Assembly: GCA_963704815.1 (NCBI GenBank)
Contig: CAVPHU010000001.1
Span: 1,364,001-1,428,000, forward strand
Direction: 5' to 3'
DNA from: DATKWD01 sp963704815
Lineage (GTDB): Bacteria > Actinomycetota > Acidimicrobiia > Acidimicrobiales > Salinilacustritrichaceae
Length of the DNA stretch: 64,000 nt
Shown one piece after another: positions 43,865 through 53,347 of the stretch. The notes under the pieces were generated by a model. It was given only the letters and a program-made list of their open reading frames with translations, was not told the DNA's origin and searched no databases. Within the stretch, counting starts at the first letter, position 1. Each line of letters opens with the position of its first letter. The position numbers were made by a program, and so were the translations under genes.

Positions 43865-44634
43865 CAGACGGACTCCTCTGCCATTCCGGGGACGAATCGC
43901 ATGTCGCCGGCCGTGATCGAGTGCACCACCGACTGCTGGTCGGTCTCGGCCGTCGTGAAGACGTCGACCATCTGGCCGAGCCGGAGCACGGTGATCCGGT
44001 CGGAGACCTCGAAGATGTCGTGGAGGTTGTGGGAGATGATGACCACGCCGAGGCCACGGTCGGCGAGACGGCGGGTCAGGTCGAGCACCTGGCGGGTCTG
44101 GGCCACGCCCAGGGCCGCGGTCGGCTCGTCGAGGATGACGACCTTCGACTCCCACATCACGGCCTTGGCGACCGCGACGGCCTGGCGTTGGCCGCCCGAG
44201 AGCCCGGCGACGGTCTGGCGCACCGACGAGAGGGTCGTCACCGACAGGCTGTCGAGCGTCGCCTGTGAGTCGTGCTCCATGCTGGTCTCGTCGAGCACCA
44301 TGCCCCGCTTGCGCTCGCGGCCCAAGAACATGTTGCCGACCACATCGAGATTGTCGGCCAGGGCGAGGTCCTGGTACACGATCTCGATCCCGAGGCCTGC
44401 GGCGTCGGCAGGACCACCGATGTGCACTCCCTTGCCCTCGTAGCGGACCTCGCCGTCGTCGAAGGGGTAGATACCGGCGATGCCCTTGATGAGCGTCGAC
44501 TTCCCGGCGCCGTTGTCGCCGACGAGGGCCATCACCTCACCGGGCCTCACCTCGAAGTCGACCTTGTACAACGCCTGAACGGCACCGAAGTGTTTCGACA
44601 CACCCCGGCACTCGAGAATCGGCTCGTCGGCCAC
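43864..44634 (-). CDS. Sugar ABC transporter ATP-binding protein
   Basis: A 256-residue ATPase: Walker A GDNGAGKSTLIK, signature LSGGQRQAVAVAK, Walker B VVILDEPTAALG and the H-loop ISHNLHD. Classic ribose/xylose ATPases have two ABC domains; this has one, so two copies must dimerise, as in the FrcA-type systems. Between it and the binding-protein gene lies a strong stem-loop. Confidence 0.9.
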   Translation of the reverse strand: MADEPILECRGVSKHFGAVQALYKVDFEVRPGEVMALVGDNGAGKSTLIKGIAGIYPFDDGEVRYEGKGVHIGGPADAAGLGIEIVYQDLALADNLDVVGNMFLGRERKRGMVLDETSMEHDSQATLDSLSVTTLSSVRQTVAGLSGGQRQAVAVAKAVMWESKVVILDEPTAALGVAQTRQVLDLTRRLADRGLGVVIISHNLHDIFEVSDRITVLRLGQMVDVFTTAETDQQSVVHSITAGDMRFVPGMAEESV

Positions 44635-44662
44635 TGGACCCCCCTGGATTCGGTGAAGACCA

Positions 44663-44690
44663 GGTGGGGCGCCCCGAAGGGCGCCCCACC
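44663..44690 (-). promoter_or_regulatory. 12-bp stem-loop with UUCG loop between binding-protein and ATPase genes
   Basis: Read on the coding (minus) strand, GGTGGGGCGCCC and GGGCGCCCCACC pair perfectly around TTCG, an exceptionally stable C(UUCG)G tetraloop. There is no T-run behind it, so partial termination or protection of the upstream binding-protein mRNA from decay is more likely than full termination. This fits the usual excess of binding protein over membrane subunits. Confidence 0.65.
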
Positions 44691-44713
44691 CTCATTTCAA
44701 TACCTCAACAGAA

Positions 44714-45841
44714 CTAACAGAATTGGGCGAAGTCACCCACGCAGACGTCGTCTTCGGTGACGAAGCCGTCGGCGTACACCGTTTCGTCGATGTTGTCGGC
44801 CGTCACTGCGATCGGCTCCAACAACACGGCCGGGATCTCGCGACCCTCGTTCTCGGCGAACGGGGCGAGGTCGCTGGCCACGGCGCTGATGTCCTCACAG
44901 TTCAGCAGGGCGAGCGCAGCGTCCGACGCAGCCTCGACCTCCTGTGCAATGGGCTTGTAGACCGTCATGGACTGGTCTCCCGACAGGACGAGCTGGAGGC
45001 CAGGGACGGTTGCGTCCTGGCCGCTGACCGGGATGGTGGTGGTGTCGAGCCCCGCCGCCTGCATGGCGGTGATCGCCGAACCGGCGAGGCCGTCGTTGGC
45101 GGCGAACACCGCGTCGACCTCGTTGCCGGCGGCAGTCAGGATCTGCTCCATGACGACGCCGGCCTCGGCGTTGTCCCAGTCGGGGACGGGCTCGTCGGCG
45201 ACGATCTCCCAGTCACCGGCGTCGGCCCGAGCCTCGACCGTGGCGGCGTAGCCCTCACGGAACAGGCGAGCGTTGTCGTCGGTGGGACCGCCATTGAGCA
45301 TCACGACCTTGGGCGTGTCGACACCGAGGGCGTCGATCTCGGGCTCGAGCACCGATGCCATGGCCTCGCCCACCTTCACGTTGCCGAAGCTGACGTAGAC
45401 GTCGGCGCCGTCGCCCTCGATGGTCTCGCGGTCGTAGTCGACGACCTTGACACCGGCCTCGCGGGCCAGTTCGTGGATGGTCGCGCCCGATCCGGAGTCG
45501 AGGTTGGTGATCACGATCACACCTGCGTCCTCGGCGATGGCCTGCTCGGCCTGGGCCTGCTGCTGCTGGGCGTCACCCTCGGCGTTCACGACGGTGGCCT
45601 CGACACCGGCCTCCTCGAAAGCCGCTTCGAAGCCCGGCTTGTCCTGGGTCTCCCAGCGGTCGGACGACTCGGTGTCGGGCAGCAGCACCGTGATGCTCTT
45701 GCCCGCCGTGGCGCACTCGCCGGACGAGTCACCGTCACCGGCAGCGGTATCGCTGCTGTCGTCGTCGTCGCCGCACGCGGCGGCGACGAGCGCGAGTGAC
45801 ATGAGTACTGCAAGGCCTCTGGCCCAACGCTTCGAATTCAT
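44714..45841 (-). CDS. Sugar ABC transporter substrate-binding lipoprotein
   Basis: A 375-residue periplasmic-binding-protein type I lipoprotein from ATG 45841: lipobox VAAAC (Cys23) and an Asp/Ser-rich tether, then SITVLLPDTESSDRWETQDKP split over the sugar site, AIAEDAGVIVITNLDSG, VVDYDRET, VMLNGGPTDDNA, FAANDGLAGSAITAM and PVSGQDATVPGLQLVLSGDQ. The order and DTESSDRW/NDGLA/SGQDA elements match xylose-type binding proteins (XylF). First gene of the transporter operon; the divergent FG-GAP gene starts 105 bases away. Confidence 0.9.
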   Translation of the reverse strand: MNSKRWARGLAVLMSLALVAAACGDDDDSSDTAAGDGDSSGECATAGKSITVLLPDTESSDRWETQDKPGFEAAFEEAGVEATVVNAEGDAQQQQAQAEQAIAEDAGVIVITNLDSGSGATIHELAREAGVKVVDYDRETIEGDGADVYVSFGNVKVGEAMASVLEPEIDALGVDTPKVVMLNGGPTDDNARLFREGYAATVEARADAGDWEIVADEPVPDWDNAEAGVVMEQILTAAGNEVDAVFAANDGLAGSAITAMQAAGLDTTTIPVSGQDATVPGLQLVLSGDQSMTVYKPIAQEVEAASDAALALLNCEDISAVASDLAPFAENEGREIPAVLLEPIAVTADNIDETVYADGFVTEDDVCVGDFAQFC

Positions 45842-45946
45842 CGGTTTCCCCTCGATGGATGCTTGGTCAGCCGGCCAGGAGACCAGCGAACGAGAACGTA
45901 GCATCCGCATCGGCCCGCCCGAGCAAGCCGATAGGTTGTCGGCTTC

Positions 45947-47661
45947 ATGGTCCGACACGGAAGCATCCGTCGGGCGATGCTGGCCATCGTCTCGGGCTCT
46001 GCTGGCGGTCGCTCGTGCTCTCCGGGTGCGCCGGGAGACCCGAGCGTGGCCGACAAGCAGATGGTGACCGGAGCGGAGAGGCCTCACCGGAGGCGGTGCA
46101 GTTCATCGATGTCGCGAGCGAGGTAGGCCTCGACTTCCGCCACAGCGCGTTTCGTGACGAGCCGACCGGCGACACCGGCGCCATGATGGGCGGCGGGCTG
46201 TGCTGGATCGACCACGATGCCGACGGATGGCTCGATCTCTTCGTCGTCGACACCTGGTCGAACGGAGAATGGGGCGACTGGCGCGCCAAGGGTGCCCTCC
46301 CCACCAGCCGCCTCTATCGAAACGACCACGGACGATTCGTCGACGTGACCGACGTGACCGGCGCCGGCCTCGAAGTGAGAGGCAACGGATGTGTCGCAGC
46401 CGACCTCGACCTCGACGGTCACACCGATCTCTACGTGACGACCGAACGCGAGAACGTGCTGCTCTGGAACGACGGGGAGCGCTTCGAGGCCGACGGCGGA
46501 GCCGCTGGTGTCGACGCCTACGGCTGGCACACGGGCGCGGCCGTCGGCGACATCGACGGCAACGGGTGGCCCGACCTCTTCGTCGCCGGCTACGCAGACC
46601 TCAACCGGCCGGTCCGAGGTGCGCCGGGAGGATTTCCCTCCACGTTCGAGCCCGAACCCGATCTGTTGTTCCTCAGCCGCGGACCCGACGCGAACGGGCG
46701 GATCACCTTCGACGAGGTGGCCGAGCAGGTCGGCATCTCCTCCACCGGTGTCGGTCACGGGCTCGGAGCGGTGTTCAGCGACGTCGACGCCGACGGCGAC
46801 CTCGACCTTCACGTGGCGAACGACACCGATCCGAACCAGCTGTATCTGACGACACCGTCGTCCACCCGGTCGGGGATCGAGCTCGCCGAACGCGGGCGCG
46901 AGCTCGGCGTCGACGACGGCGAAGCAGGGATGGGCGTGGCCACCGGCGACTACGACGGCGACCAGCGACCCGATCTGGTGGTGACGAACCAGGGGGACCA
47001 GCTCCATGCGGCGTTCCGGAACACGAGTGGAGCCGACGGGGCGGCGTTCATCGACGCCCTCACCAGCATGGGCCAGCCCGAGCTCGGCGCCGGTCCGACC
47101 GGGTGGGGGGTGACCTGGGCCGATGTCGACCTCGATACCGACCTCGACCTGCTGTTCGTCAACGGCGCCATTCCGGTCCTCGACCTCGCCGGGGACCGTC
47201 AACGGGTGCAGGGGTTCGTCAATCGCACGGCCGACGGCGAGCAGGGGCGCTTCGAGGACTTCTCCGCCGGCTGGGGGCTCGACTCGGTGGGCCCCTACCT
47301 CGGTCGCGGTTCGGCAGCCGCCGACTTCGACAACGACGGCGACCTCGACCTGGCCGTCGGGACCATCGGGTCGGACCTCGCGCTGCTCCGCAACACCGGG
47401 GCCGGCGGGCACTGGCTGATCGTCGCACCGCCGGCGCCGACGCCTGGGGCCGTGATCACCGTGCAGCTCGAGAACGGCCCGCTGCTCCGCCGGGAGCTGG
47501 TGGCCGGCAGCAGCTATCTGTCGTCGGAAGACCCACGGGGCCACTTCGGGCTGGGCGCCGCAGACCGGGTCGACGTGGTGACCGTCACATGGCCCGATGG
47601 GTCGCGAACCGTGGTCGAGGACGTGGAGGCCGATCAGATCCTCGAGGTCAGCCCCGATTGA
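45947..47661 (+). CDS. FG-GAP/VCBS repeat lipoprotein with ASPIC/UnbV end (two frame breaks in the signal peptide)
   Basis: A large exported beta-propeller. The body reads cleanly from about 46018 and contains repeated calcium-binding FG-GAP units (DHDADGWLDLFVVD, DLDLDGHTDLYVT, DIDGNGWPDLFVAG, DVDADGDLDLHVAN, DFDNDGDLDLAVG) and a C-terminal UnbV-type segment (LGAADRVDVVTVTWPDGSRTVV, approximate). The N-terminus makes sense only with two one-base removals between about 45990 and 46012: start ATG 45947 (MVRHGSIRRAMLAIV), then ALLAVA, then LVLSGCAG as a lipobox. Repaired length 570. ATG 45947 follows a TAGGTT box by nine bases, so the message may be leaderless. Ligand unknown. Confidence 0.8.
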
Positions 47662-48639
47662 TCACCCGGCCGCAGCGACCAGCCGTTCGATCACCGCGAG
47701 ATCGGCCACCCCTTCGGTCGGTGCGATCGGCGGCGGTGTGCCGCCAGCAACCGCCGCGGCGAACTCCTCGACCTCGATGCGGTACTGGTCAGCCGGTTCG
47801 AAGGTGAGGATCTCGGTGGCCGGACTCACCGGCGGCGACCCCCCGGCGGTCACGCGCACGAGCGTCGGGAGGTCAGGCGGGATGTTGAACGGGATGTCGA
47901 CCGAGATCCGACCCTCGGTGCCGGAGATGTGCACCCGCTGGTCGGGCTCGACCCGCGTCGAACACGTGAAGGTTGCGGTGCCGGTCTCGAACTCGAGGAT
48001 GCCCGAGCTGACGATGTCGACGCCGGAGGCTGGATCCCGGGTGATCGACGCCGACACGTCGATGGGTTCGCTGCCGAACAACAGGCGGGACGCGTCGATC
48101 GAGTAGCAGCCGATGTCCATGAGTGCGCCACCGCCGTACTCGGCGATGTTGCGGATGTTGGTGGGATCGTCGTTGAAGTACGAGAACCAGCTCTGCACCG
48201 AGACGAGTTCGCCGATCCGGCCCGAGCGCACGAGCTCGACCACGGCCCGCCACGTCGGATGGAGCCGGTACATGAACGCCTCCATGAAGACCACACCCGC
48301 ATCGGCGCAGGCGTCGACCATCGTCTGCGCCTCGCCTGAGGACAGGGCCATGGGCTTCTCGCACAACACGTGCTTGCCGGCCTGCGCGGCGCGGATCGTC
48401 CACTCGGCATGGAGATGGTTCGGGAGCGGGACGTACACCGCGTCGACGTCGGCATCGTCGAGCAGCGCCTCGTACGAACCGTGGGCGCGCTCGATGCCCA
48501 ACTCGTCGGCGACCGCCTCGGCTCGCACGGCGTCGCGCCCGGCGAGCGCCACGACCTGGCAGCCGTCGGCGGCCTGGATGGCCGGAATGACCTTCTCCCG
48601 GCCGATCTTCGCGGTCGACAACACGCCCCATCGCAGCAT
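47662..48639 (-). CDS. Gfo/Idh/MocA family oxidoreductase 1
   Basis: A 325-residue NAD(P)-dependent dehydrogenase from ATG 48639, preceded by GAGGAGG. N-terminal Rossmann fold: RWGVLSTAKIGREKVIPAI; VYVPLPNHLHAEWTI; then the EKP motif HVLCEKPMAL with the catalytic lysine; the C-terminal domain contains GGGALMDIGCYSIDASRLLFG with the Asp/His-type active site region. The family works on sugars, inositols and trans-dihydrodiols. Divergent from a second family member, near a sugar transporter. Confidence 0.92.
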   Translation of the reverse strand: MLRWGVLSTAKIGREKVIPAIQAADGCQVVALAGRDAVRAEAVADELGIERAHGSYEALLDDADVDAVYVPLPNHLHAEWTIRAAQAGKHVLCEKPMALSSGEAQTMVDACADAGVVFMEAFMYRLHPTWRAVVELVRSGRIGELVSVQSWFSYFNDDPTNIRNIAEYGGGALMDIGCYSIDASRLLFGSEPIDVSASITRDPASGVDIVSSGILEFETGTATFTCSTRVEPDQRVHISGTEGRISVDIPFNIPPDLPTLVRVTAGGSPPVSPATEILTFEPADQYRIEVEEFAAAVAGGTPPPIAPTEGVADLAVIERLVAAAG

Positions 48640-48684
48640 CGAATGCCTCCTCGTCGTCGACCATCTCGTGACGAATTCGGACCC

Positions 48685-48690
48685 TATACT
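48685..48690 (+). promoter_or_regulatory. Possible -10 box in the Gfo/Idh divergent region
   Basis: TATACT stands out in the 69-base divergent gap and lies 18 bases before the GTG of the second Gfo/Idh gene, whose GGAGG is at 48699-48703. No clear -35 box is seen. Confidence 0.4.
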
Positions 48691-48708
48691 CCGCCGCCGG
48701 AGGTGGCC

Positions 48709-49851
48709 GTGCCCGAGCTCGGTGTCGGACTGATCGGATCGAAGTTCATGGGCCGGGCCCACTCGAACGCCTGGATGTCGGCGCACCGGTTCTTCGACCT
48801 CACCTCCACGCCGGCGATGCGGGCGGTCGCGGCGACCAACGCAGACGACCTCGCCGAGTTCGCCCCGCGCTGGGGCTGGGAACGGGCGACGACCGACTGG
48901 CGAGACCTGCTGAGCGACCCCGCCGTCGACCTCGTCGACGTCACGACCCCCAACCACCTCCACGCCGAACAGTCGATCGCCGCGCTCGAGGCCGGCAAGC
49001 ACGTCGCCTGCGAGAAGCCGCTGGCGGGCACCCTGGCCGACGCCCGACGGATGGCCGAGGCCGCCGGGGCCGCAGAGGCCGACACCTTCGTCTGGTACAG
49101 CTACCGGCGGGTCCCGGCACTCGGCCTCGCCCACCGCATGATCGCCGATGGTCGCCTCGGGCGGATCTACCACGTGCGGGCCGCCTACCTCCAGGGGTGG
49201 GGCGGCGCCGGCACGCCGCGGGTCTGGCGCTTCGACGGCCAGCAGGCGGGCTCGGGCGCCCTCGGCGACCTCGCCGCCCACATCGTCGACATGGCCCGCT
49301 TCCTCACCGGCGACGAGATCGTCGAGGTGTCCGGTGCGATCGAAGAACGCTTCATCCCCGAGCGTCCGTCGCCCGACGACCCCAGCCGAACGGCTCCGAG
49401 CACGGTCGACGACGCGGTCCTGTTCCTCGCCCGATTCGGCGGCGGTGCCGTCGGCAGCTTCGAAGCGACCCGGCTGGCCACCGGAGTGAAGAACTCGAAC
49501 CGAATCGAGATCCACGGCGAGCTCGGTGCGCTGGCATTCGACTTCACCCACATGAACGAGCTGAAGATCTGGGATGCCTCGATGGCGCCCGCCGAGGCGG
49601 GGTGGACCACGATCCAGACCACGCACGAGGACCACCCCTGGTGTGCTGCCTACTGGCCCGATGGCCATGGGCTCGGCTACGAGCACACGTTCGTCAACAT
49701 GGCCGCCGACATCGTCCGGGCCCTCGACGGCGAGCCGCCCGAGGTCTCGCTTCCCGACTTCGCGGACGCCTACGTGACCCAACGGGTGCTCGAGGCCGCG
49801 GTGACGGCGGCTCGACGTCGCTCACCCGTCGAGCTCGCCGAGATCGTCTGA
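48709..49851 (+). CDS. Gfo/Idh/MocA family oxidoreductase 2
   Basis: A 380-residue dehydrogenase from GTG 48709 (VPELGVGLIGSKFMG), five bases after GGAGG. Features: GVGLIGSKFMGRAHSNAW, VDVTTPNHLHAEQSI, HVACEKPLAGT, SYRRVPALGLAHRMI, SGALGDLAAHIVDMARFL with the catalytic Asp/His, and a long C-terminal part (EHTFVNMAADIVRALDG) as in the inositol dehydrogenase-like branch. It is followed six bases later by the GlcG-like gene, implying one transcript through the enolase-superfamily gene. Confidence 0.92.
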   Translation: MPELGVGLIGSKFMGRAHSNAWMSAHRFFDLTSTPAMRAVAATNADDLAEFAPRWGWERATTDWRDLLSDPAVDLVDVTTPNHLHAEQSIAALEAGKHVACEKPLAGTLADARRMAEAAGAAEADTFVWYSYRRVPALGLAHRMIADGRLGRIYHVRAAYLQGWGGAGTPRVWRFDGQQAGSGALGDLAAHIVDMARFLTGDEIVEVSGAIEERFIPERPSPDDPSRTAPSTVDDAVLFLARFGGGAVGSFEATRLATGVKNSNRIEIHGELGALAFDFTHMNELKIWDASMAPAEAGWTTIQTTHEDHPWCAAYWPDGHGLGYEHTFVNMAADIVRALDGEPPEVSLPDFADAYVTQRVLEAAVTAARRRSPVELAEIV

Positions 49852-49856
49852 GCTCG

Positions 49857-50282
49857 ATGCGACACGAACCCCGCCTCGCCCACGAAGACGCCGCTCGGAT
49901 CATCGATACCGTGCGCACGGCGCTCGACGCCGACGGACGCGGTGCGGCAGTTGCCGTCGTCGACGAACACGGCGAACTCATGGCATTCCTGCGCACCGAC
50001 GGATGCCCGCTGGCATCGATCACCAACGCCGTGAACAAGGCCTTCACCGCAGCCCGGGAGTGCACCGAATCCGCCGAGGTCGGCGAGGCCTCGCGCTCGG
50101 AAGCCTTCCCGATGACCAACTTCGGCGATCTGCGGTACACCGGCTGGGGCGGCGGGGTCCCGATCGTGCACGAGGGTCAGGTCGTCGGCGCCGTCGGCGT
50201 CAGCGGGCTTCCCGAGGCCGACGACATCGACCTCGCACGGGCCGGTGCCGCGACGCCGCTGCCGCCGAGCACGGAGTCTTGA
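49857..50282 (+). CDS. GlcG/HbpS-like (DUF336) protein
   Basis: A 141-residue protein: AVAVVDEHGELMAFLRTDGCP, then AFTAARE and GGVPIVHEGQVVGAVGVSGLP are the characteristic segments of the GlcG/HbpS family, alpha-beta proteins found in glycolate and diol utilisation operons and as a haem-binding sensor in Streptomyces. Here it sits between a dehydrogenase and a haloperoxidase gene. Its stop overlaps the TTG start of the haloperoxidase gene (TTGA). Confidence 0.85.
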   Translation: MRHEPRLAHEDAARIIDTVRTALDADGRGAAVAVVDEHGELMAFLRTDGCPLASITNAVNKAFTAARECTESAEVGEASRSEAFPMTNFGDLRYTGWGGGVPIVHEGQVVGAVGVSGLPEADDIDLARAGAATPLPPSTES

Positions 50283-52162
50283 CGACCCCGGACCGAACCT
50301 CTTCCCGCCGTCTGCTGATCGTCCTCGGCGCGGTGCTGGTCGTGATCGTCGCCTCCGTCGGCGGGTTCGTCCTGACCGACGACGGCGACGACGTGGCGTC
50401 CGCGTGCACCCCGACGGTCGAGCCAGGACCGTCGATCGCTCGCCGGTGGAACGAGGCGTTGTTGGCGGCGATCCGCGAAGACTTCCCCGCTCCCACCGTG
50501 CACGCACGCAACCTGTTCCACACGTCGGCGGCGATGTGGGACGCGTGGGCGGTGTACGACCCGGTGGCCGCCGGCGTCTTCTTCGACGAGAAGCACACGG
50601 CCGACGACATCGAAGCCGCGCGCGACGAGGCCATCAGCTACGCCGCCTACCACATCCTCGTCGAGCGGTTCCTGCCGTCTCCGGGCGCCGAGGTGTCGGT
50701 CACCCGGCTCGACGACCTCATGGCCGCCCTCTGCTACGACCTCGACCTCACCGAGTCCGAGGGCGACAGCCCCGCCGCGATCGGGAACCGGATCGCGGCA
50801 ACGATCCTCGACGCAACCATCGACGACGGGTCGAACGAAGCAGACGACTACACCGACCCCGACTACGAGAGCGTGAATCCACCCCTCGTGGTCGCCGAGC
50901 CTGGCACCGCGATGGCCGACCCGAATCGCTGGCAACCGCTCGAGCTCGAGGCGATGGTCGCCCAGAACGGCGTCCCCCTCACCGACACCGTCCAGACCTT
51001 CGTGGGCTCTCACTGGGGTGCGGTCGAGGGATTCGCCCTCGACCAGACCCGCGATCAACCGCTCGATCCCGGGCCACCCCCGCTCCTCGGCGATCCGGAG
51101 ACCGACGCCGAGTTCAAGCGCGACGCCGTCGAGGTCATCCGCTACAGCGCGACGCTCGACCCTGCCTCGGACGAGACCATCGACCTCAGCCCCCTCACGC
51201 AGGGCAACCGCGAAGTGGGGAGCTACGACGCAGCTGGGCGGACGATCAACCCCGTGACGGGTGACCCCTACGAGCCGTCCACCGTGCCGCTCGGCGACTA
51301 CGGCCGCGTCGTCGCCGAGTTCTGGGCCGACGGCCCCAATTCCGAGACTCCACCGGGACACTGGAACACCATCGCCAACGACGTGTCGGACCAGCTGGGC
51401 GACGAACTGCGCATCGGCGGCGACGGTCCGGTGATCGACCGGCTGCAGTGGGACACCTCGATGTACCTGGCCCTCAACGGCGCCGTCCACGATGCCGCCA
51501 TCGCGGCCTGGGATGCCAAGGGACGCTACGACTACGTCCGACCCATCTCGATGATCCGGCACCTCGGCGGGCTCGGACAGTCGAGCGATCCGGGCGGTCC
51601 GGCCTACGACCCGGCGGGGCTCCCGCTGGAGCCAGGACTCGTCGAGGTGATCACCGTCGGGTCGAGCGCTCCTGGTGAACGCCACGCCGACCTGGCCGAC
51701 CACGTCGGCGAGATCGCCATCCGCTCCTGGGCCGGCGAGCCGGACGATCCAGAGGCCGAGGCGGGCGGTGTCGAGTGGATCCGAGCGGTCGAATGGGTGC
51801 CCTACCAACGGGCCACGTTCGTGACCCCCGCGTTCGCCGCCTACGTGTCGGGCCACAGCACGTTCAGCCGTGCCGCGGCCGAGGTGCTCACTGCGCTCAC
51901 CGGGAGCGAGTACTTCCCGGGCGGCCTCGGCACCTTCACGGCGCCGGCCGGATCACTCGAGTTCGAGAGCGGTCCGTCGGTCGACGTCGAGCTCCAGTGG
52001 GCGACCTATGCCGATGCCGCCGACGAAGCCGGGGTCTCCCGGCTCTACGGCGGCATCCACGTCCGGTCCGACGATCTGCGGGGTCGAGAGATGGGCGTCG
52101 CAGCCGGGCGCAACGCGTGGGCGCTCGCATCGCGGTACCTCGACGGCTCGATCGCCGACTAG
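50279..52162 (+). CDS. Vanadium-dependent haloperoxidase-like phosphatase/peroxidase
   Basis: A 627-residue exported protein: TTG start, then one hydrophobic segment (LLIVLGAVLVVIVASVGGFVL) as signal or anchor. The vanadate/phosphate-binding residues typical of the family are present in order: KGRYDYVRPIS (Lys and Arg), YVSGHSTFSRA (Ser-Gly-His) and SRLYGGIHVRSDD (Arg and His). This matches bacterial vanadium haloperoxidases, which oxidise halides with hydrogen peroxide, though some relatives are acid phosphatases. Acting outside the membrane would suit a marine organism. Start is taken from the TTGA overlap with the GlcG-like gene. Confidence 0.88.
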   Translation: MTTPDRTSSRRLLIVLGAVLVVIVASVGGFVLTDDGDDVASACTPTVEPGPSIARRWNEALLAAIREDFPAPTVHARNLFHTSAAMWDAWAVYDPVAAGVFFDEKHTADDIEAARDEAISYAAYHILVERFLPSPGAEVSVTRLDDLMAALCYDLDLTESEGDSPAAIGNRIAATILDATIDDGSNEADDYTDPDYESVNPPLVVAEPGTAMADPNRWQPLELEAMVAQNGVPLTDTVQTFVGSHWGAVEGFALDQTRDQPLDPGPPPLLGDPETDAEFKRDAVEVIRYSATLDPASDETIDLSPLTQGNREVGSYDAAGRTINPVTGDPYEPSTVPLGDYGRVVAEFWADGPNSETPPGHWNTIANDVSDQLGDELRIGGDGPVIDRLQWDTSMYLALNGAVHDAAIAAWDAKGRYDYVRPISMIRHLGGLGQSSDPGGPAYDPAGLPLEPGLVEVITVGSSAPGERHADLADHVGEIAIRSWAGEPDDPEAEAGGVEWIRAVEWVPYQRATFVTPAFAAYVSGHSTFSRAAAEVLTALTGSEYFPGGLGTFTAPAGSLEFESGPSVDVELQWATYADAADEAGVSRLYGGIHVRSDDLRGREMGVAAGRNAWALASRYLDGSIAD

Positions 52163-52173
52163 GAAGCCCCCAC

Positions 52174-53298
52174 GTGCACATCACCGGGTTCCGGATCATC
52201 GAGCTCGACGTGCCGGTCGATCCGCCGTTCCCGGCGGCGTGGGACCCCGAACCGCGACGGCTGGTGCGACAGACCCTGCTCCTGGTCGAGACCGACGAGG
52301 GCCTCGCCGGAGTGAGTGGCGGCGACCTGAGCGGCGTCGAGCCCCTTGTCCGCCACTTCGTCGGCACCGACCCGACCGAGCTGGACACCCAGGCCCGGCG
52401 CCTGGCGTCCTGCTGCTACTCCGGTGGTCGCCTCTGGCCGATCGAGGCGGCACTGTACGACCTCGCCGGCCGAGCCGAGGGCCGGTCGGTCGCCGAGATG
52501 CTCGGCGGTTCGGTCGATCGGGTCAGGGCCTACGCGTCGGCGGGGACCCGCCGAGATCCCGAGGCGTGGGCCGACGTGGTCGAGGTACGGGTCGACGAGG
52601 GATTCGACGCGCTCAAGATGCGGCTCGACGTGTTCGATCCCGAGCAGGCGGTCGCATGCGTCGAGGTTGCGCGGCAAGGGGCTCCCGACGGCTTCGCCCT
52701 CATGGTCGACCTCAACCAGGCCTGGCGCATGCCGGGCGATGTCAGCCGGCAGGCGACGACCGACGACGTGCTCGCCGTCGTCGGTCCGTTCGCCGAACTC
52801 GGCGTGACCTGGCTCGAAGAGCCACTCGTGCTCGACGACGTCGAGGGACTGCGCCGGTTGCGGGCTGACGCGGGTGACATGCGCATCGCCGGCGGCGAGT
52901 TCCTGCTGGCGACGACCGAGTCGTGGCGGCTGCTCGACGACGAGGTCCTCGGCGTCTACCAGCAGGACGTGCAGCTCACGTTGGGCATCACCGAGGGAGC
53001 ACGCTTCGGTCGTGCCGTCATCGAGACCGGAGGCTGGTACACGCCGCACACCTGGGGCGACGCGTTCTCCCTGCTCGTGAACCTCCACGTCACGTGTGGC
53101 GTCGGGGGCGGGCCGTGGCTGGAGTACCCCCACGACCCGCCGGGGTGGCGGGCCGCGGTGCGCGACACGGTCCTGACGACGCCGACCGAACCCGACGCTG
53201 ACGGCTGGCTGCACGTCCCGAAGGGTCCCGGACTCGGGGTCGAGCTCGACTGGGACACCATCGACGACCTCACCGTGGCCGACCGCATCCTCCGCTGA
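52174..53298 (+). CDS. Enolase-superfamily enzyme (mandelate racemase/muconate lactonizing type)
   Basis: A 374-residue enzyme from GTG 52174 (VHITGFRIIELDVPV). The capping domain covers residues 1-125; the barrel shows FDALKMRLDVF (Lys at the start of the KxK/KxR catalytic element), MVDLNQAW (first metal Asp), WLEEPLV (second, Glu), GGEFLLAT (third, Glu) and TPHTWGD (His of the second acid/base). It probably dehydrates a sugar acid, in line with the transporter and dehydrogenases upstream; the exact substrate is unknown. Confidence 0.88.
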   Translation: MHITGFRIIELDVPVDPPFPAAWDPEPRRLVRQTLLLVETDEGLAGVSGGDLSGVEPLVRHFVGTDPTELDTQARRLASCCYSGGRLWPIEAALYDLAGRAEGRSVAEMLGGSVDRVRAYASAGTRRDPEAWADVVEVRVDEGFDALKMRLDVFDPEQAVACVEVARQGAPDGFALMVDLNQAWRMPGDVSRQATTDDVLAVVGPFAELGVTWLEEPLVLDDVEGLRRLRADAGDMRIAGGEFLLATTESWRLLDDEVLGVYQQDVQLTLGITEGARFGRAVIETGGWYTPHTWGDAFSLLVNLHVTCGVGGGPWLEYPHDPPGWRAAVRDTVLTTPTEPDADGWLHVPKGPGLGVELDWDTIDDLTVADRILR

Positions 53299-53347
53299 CC
53301 ACGCGAACCGACGCCGGTCGCCCCGGAAGACGCGACAGGATGACGGC

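Noticed and set aside
44663..44690. Rho-independent terminator after the binding-protein gene
   Set aside because: The hairpin is strong but no T-run follows it on the coding strand, and the downstream ABC genes belong to the same system.
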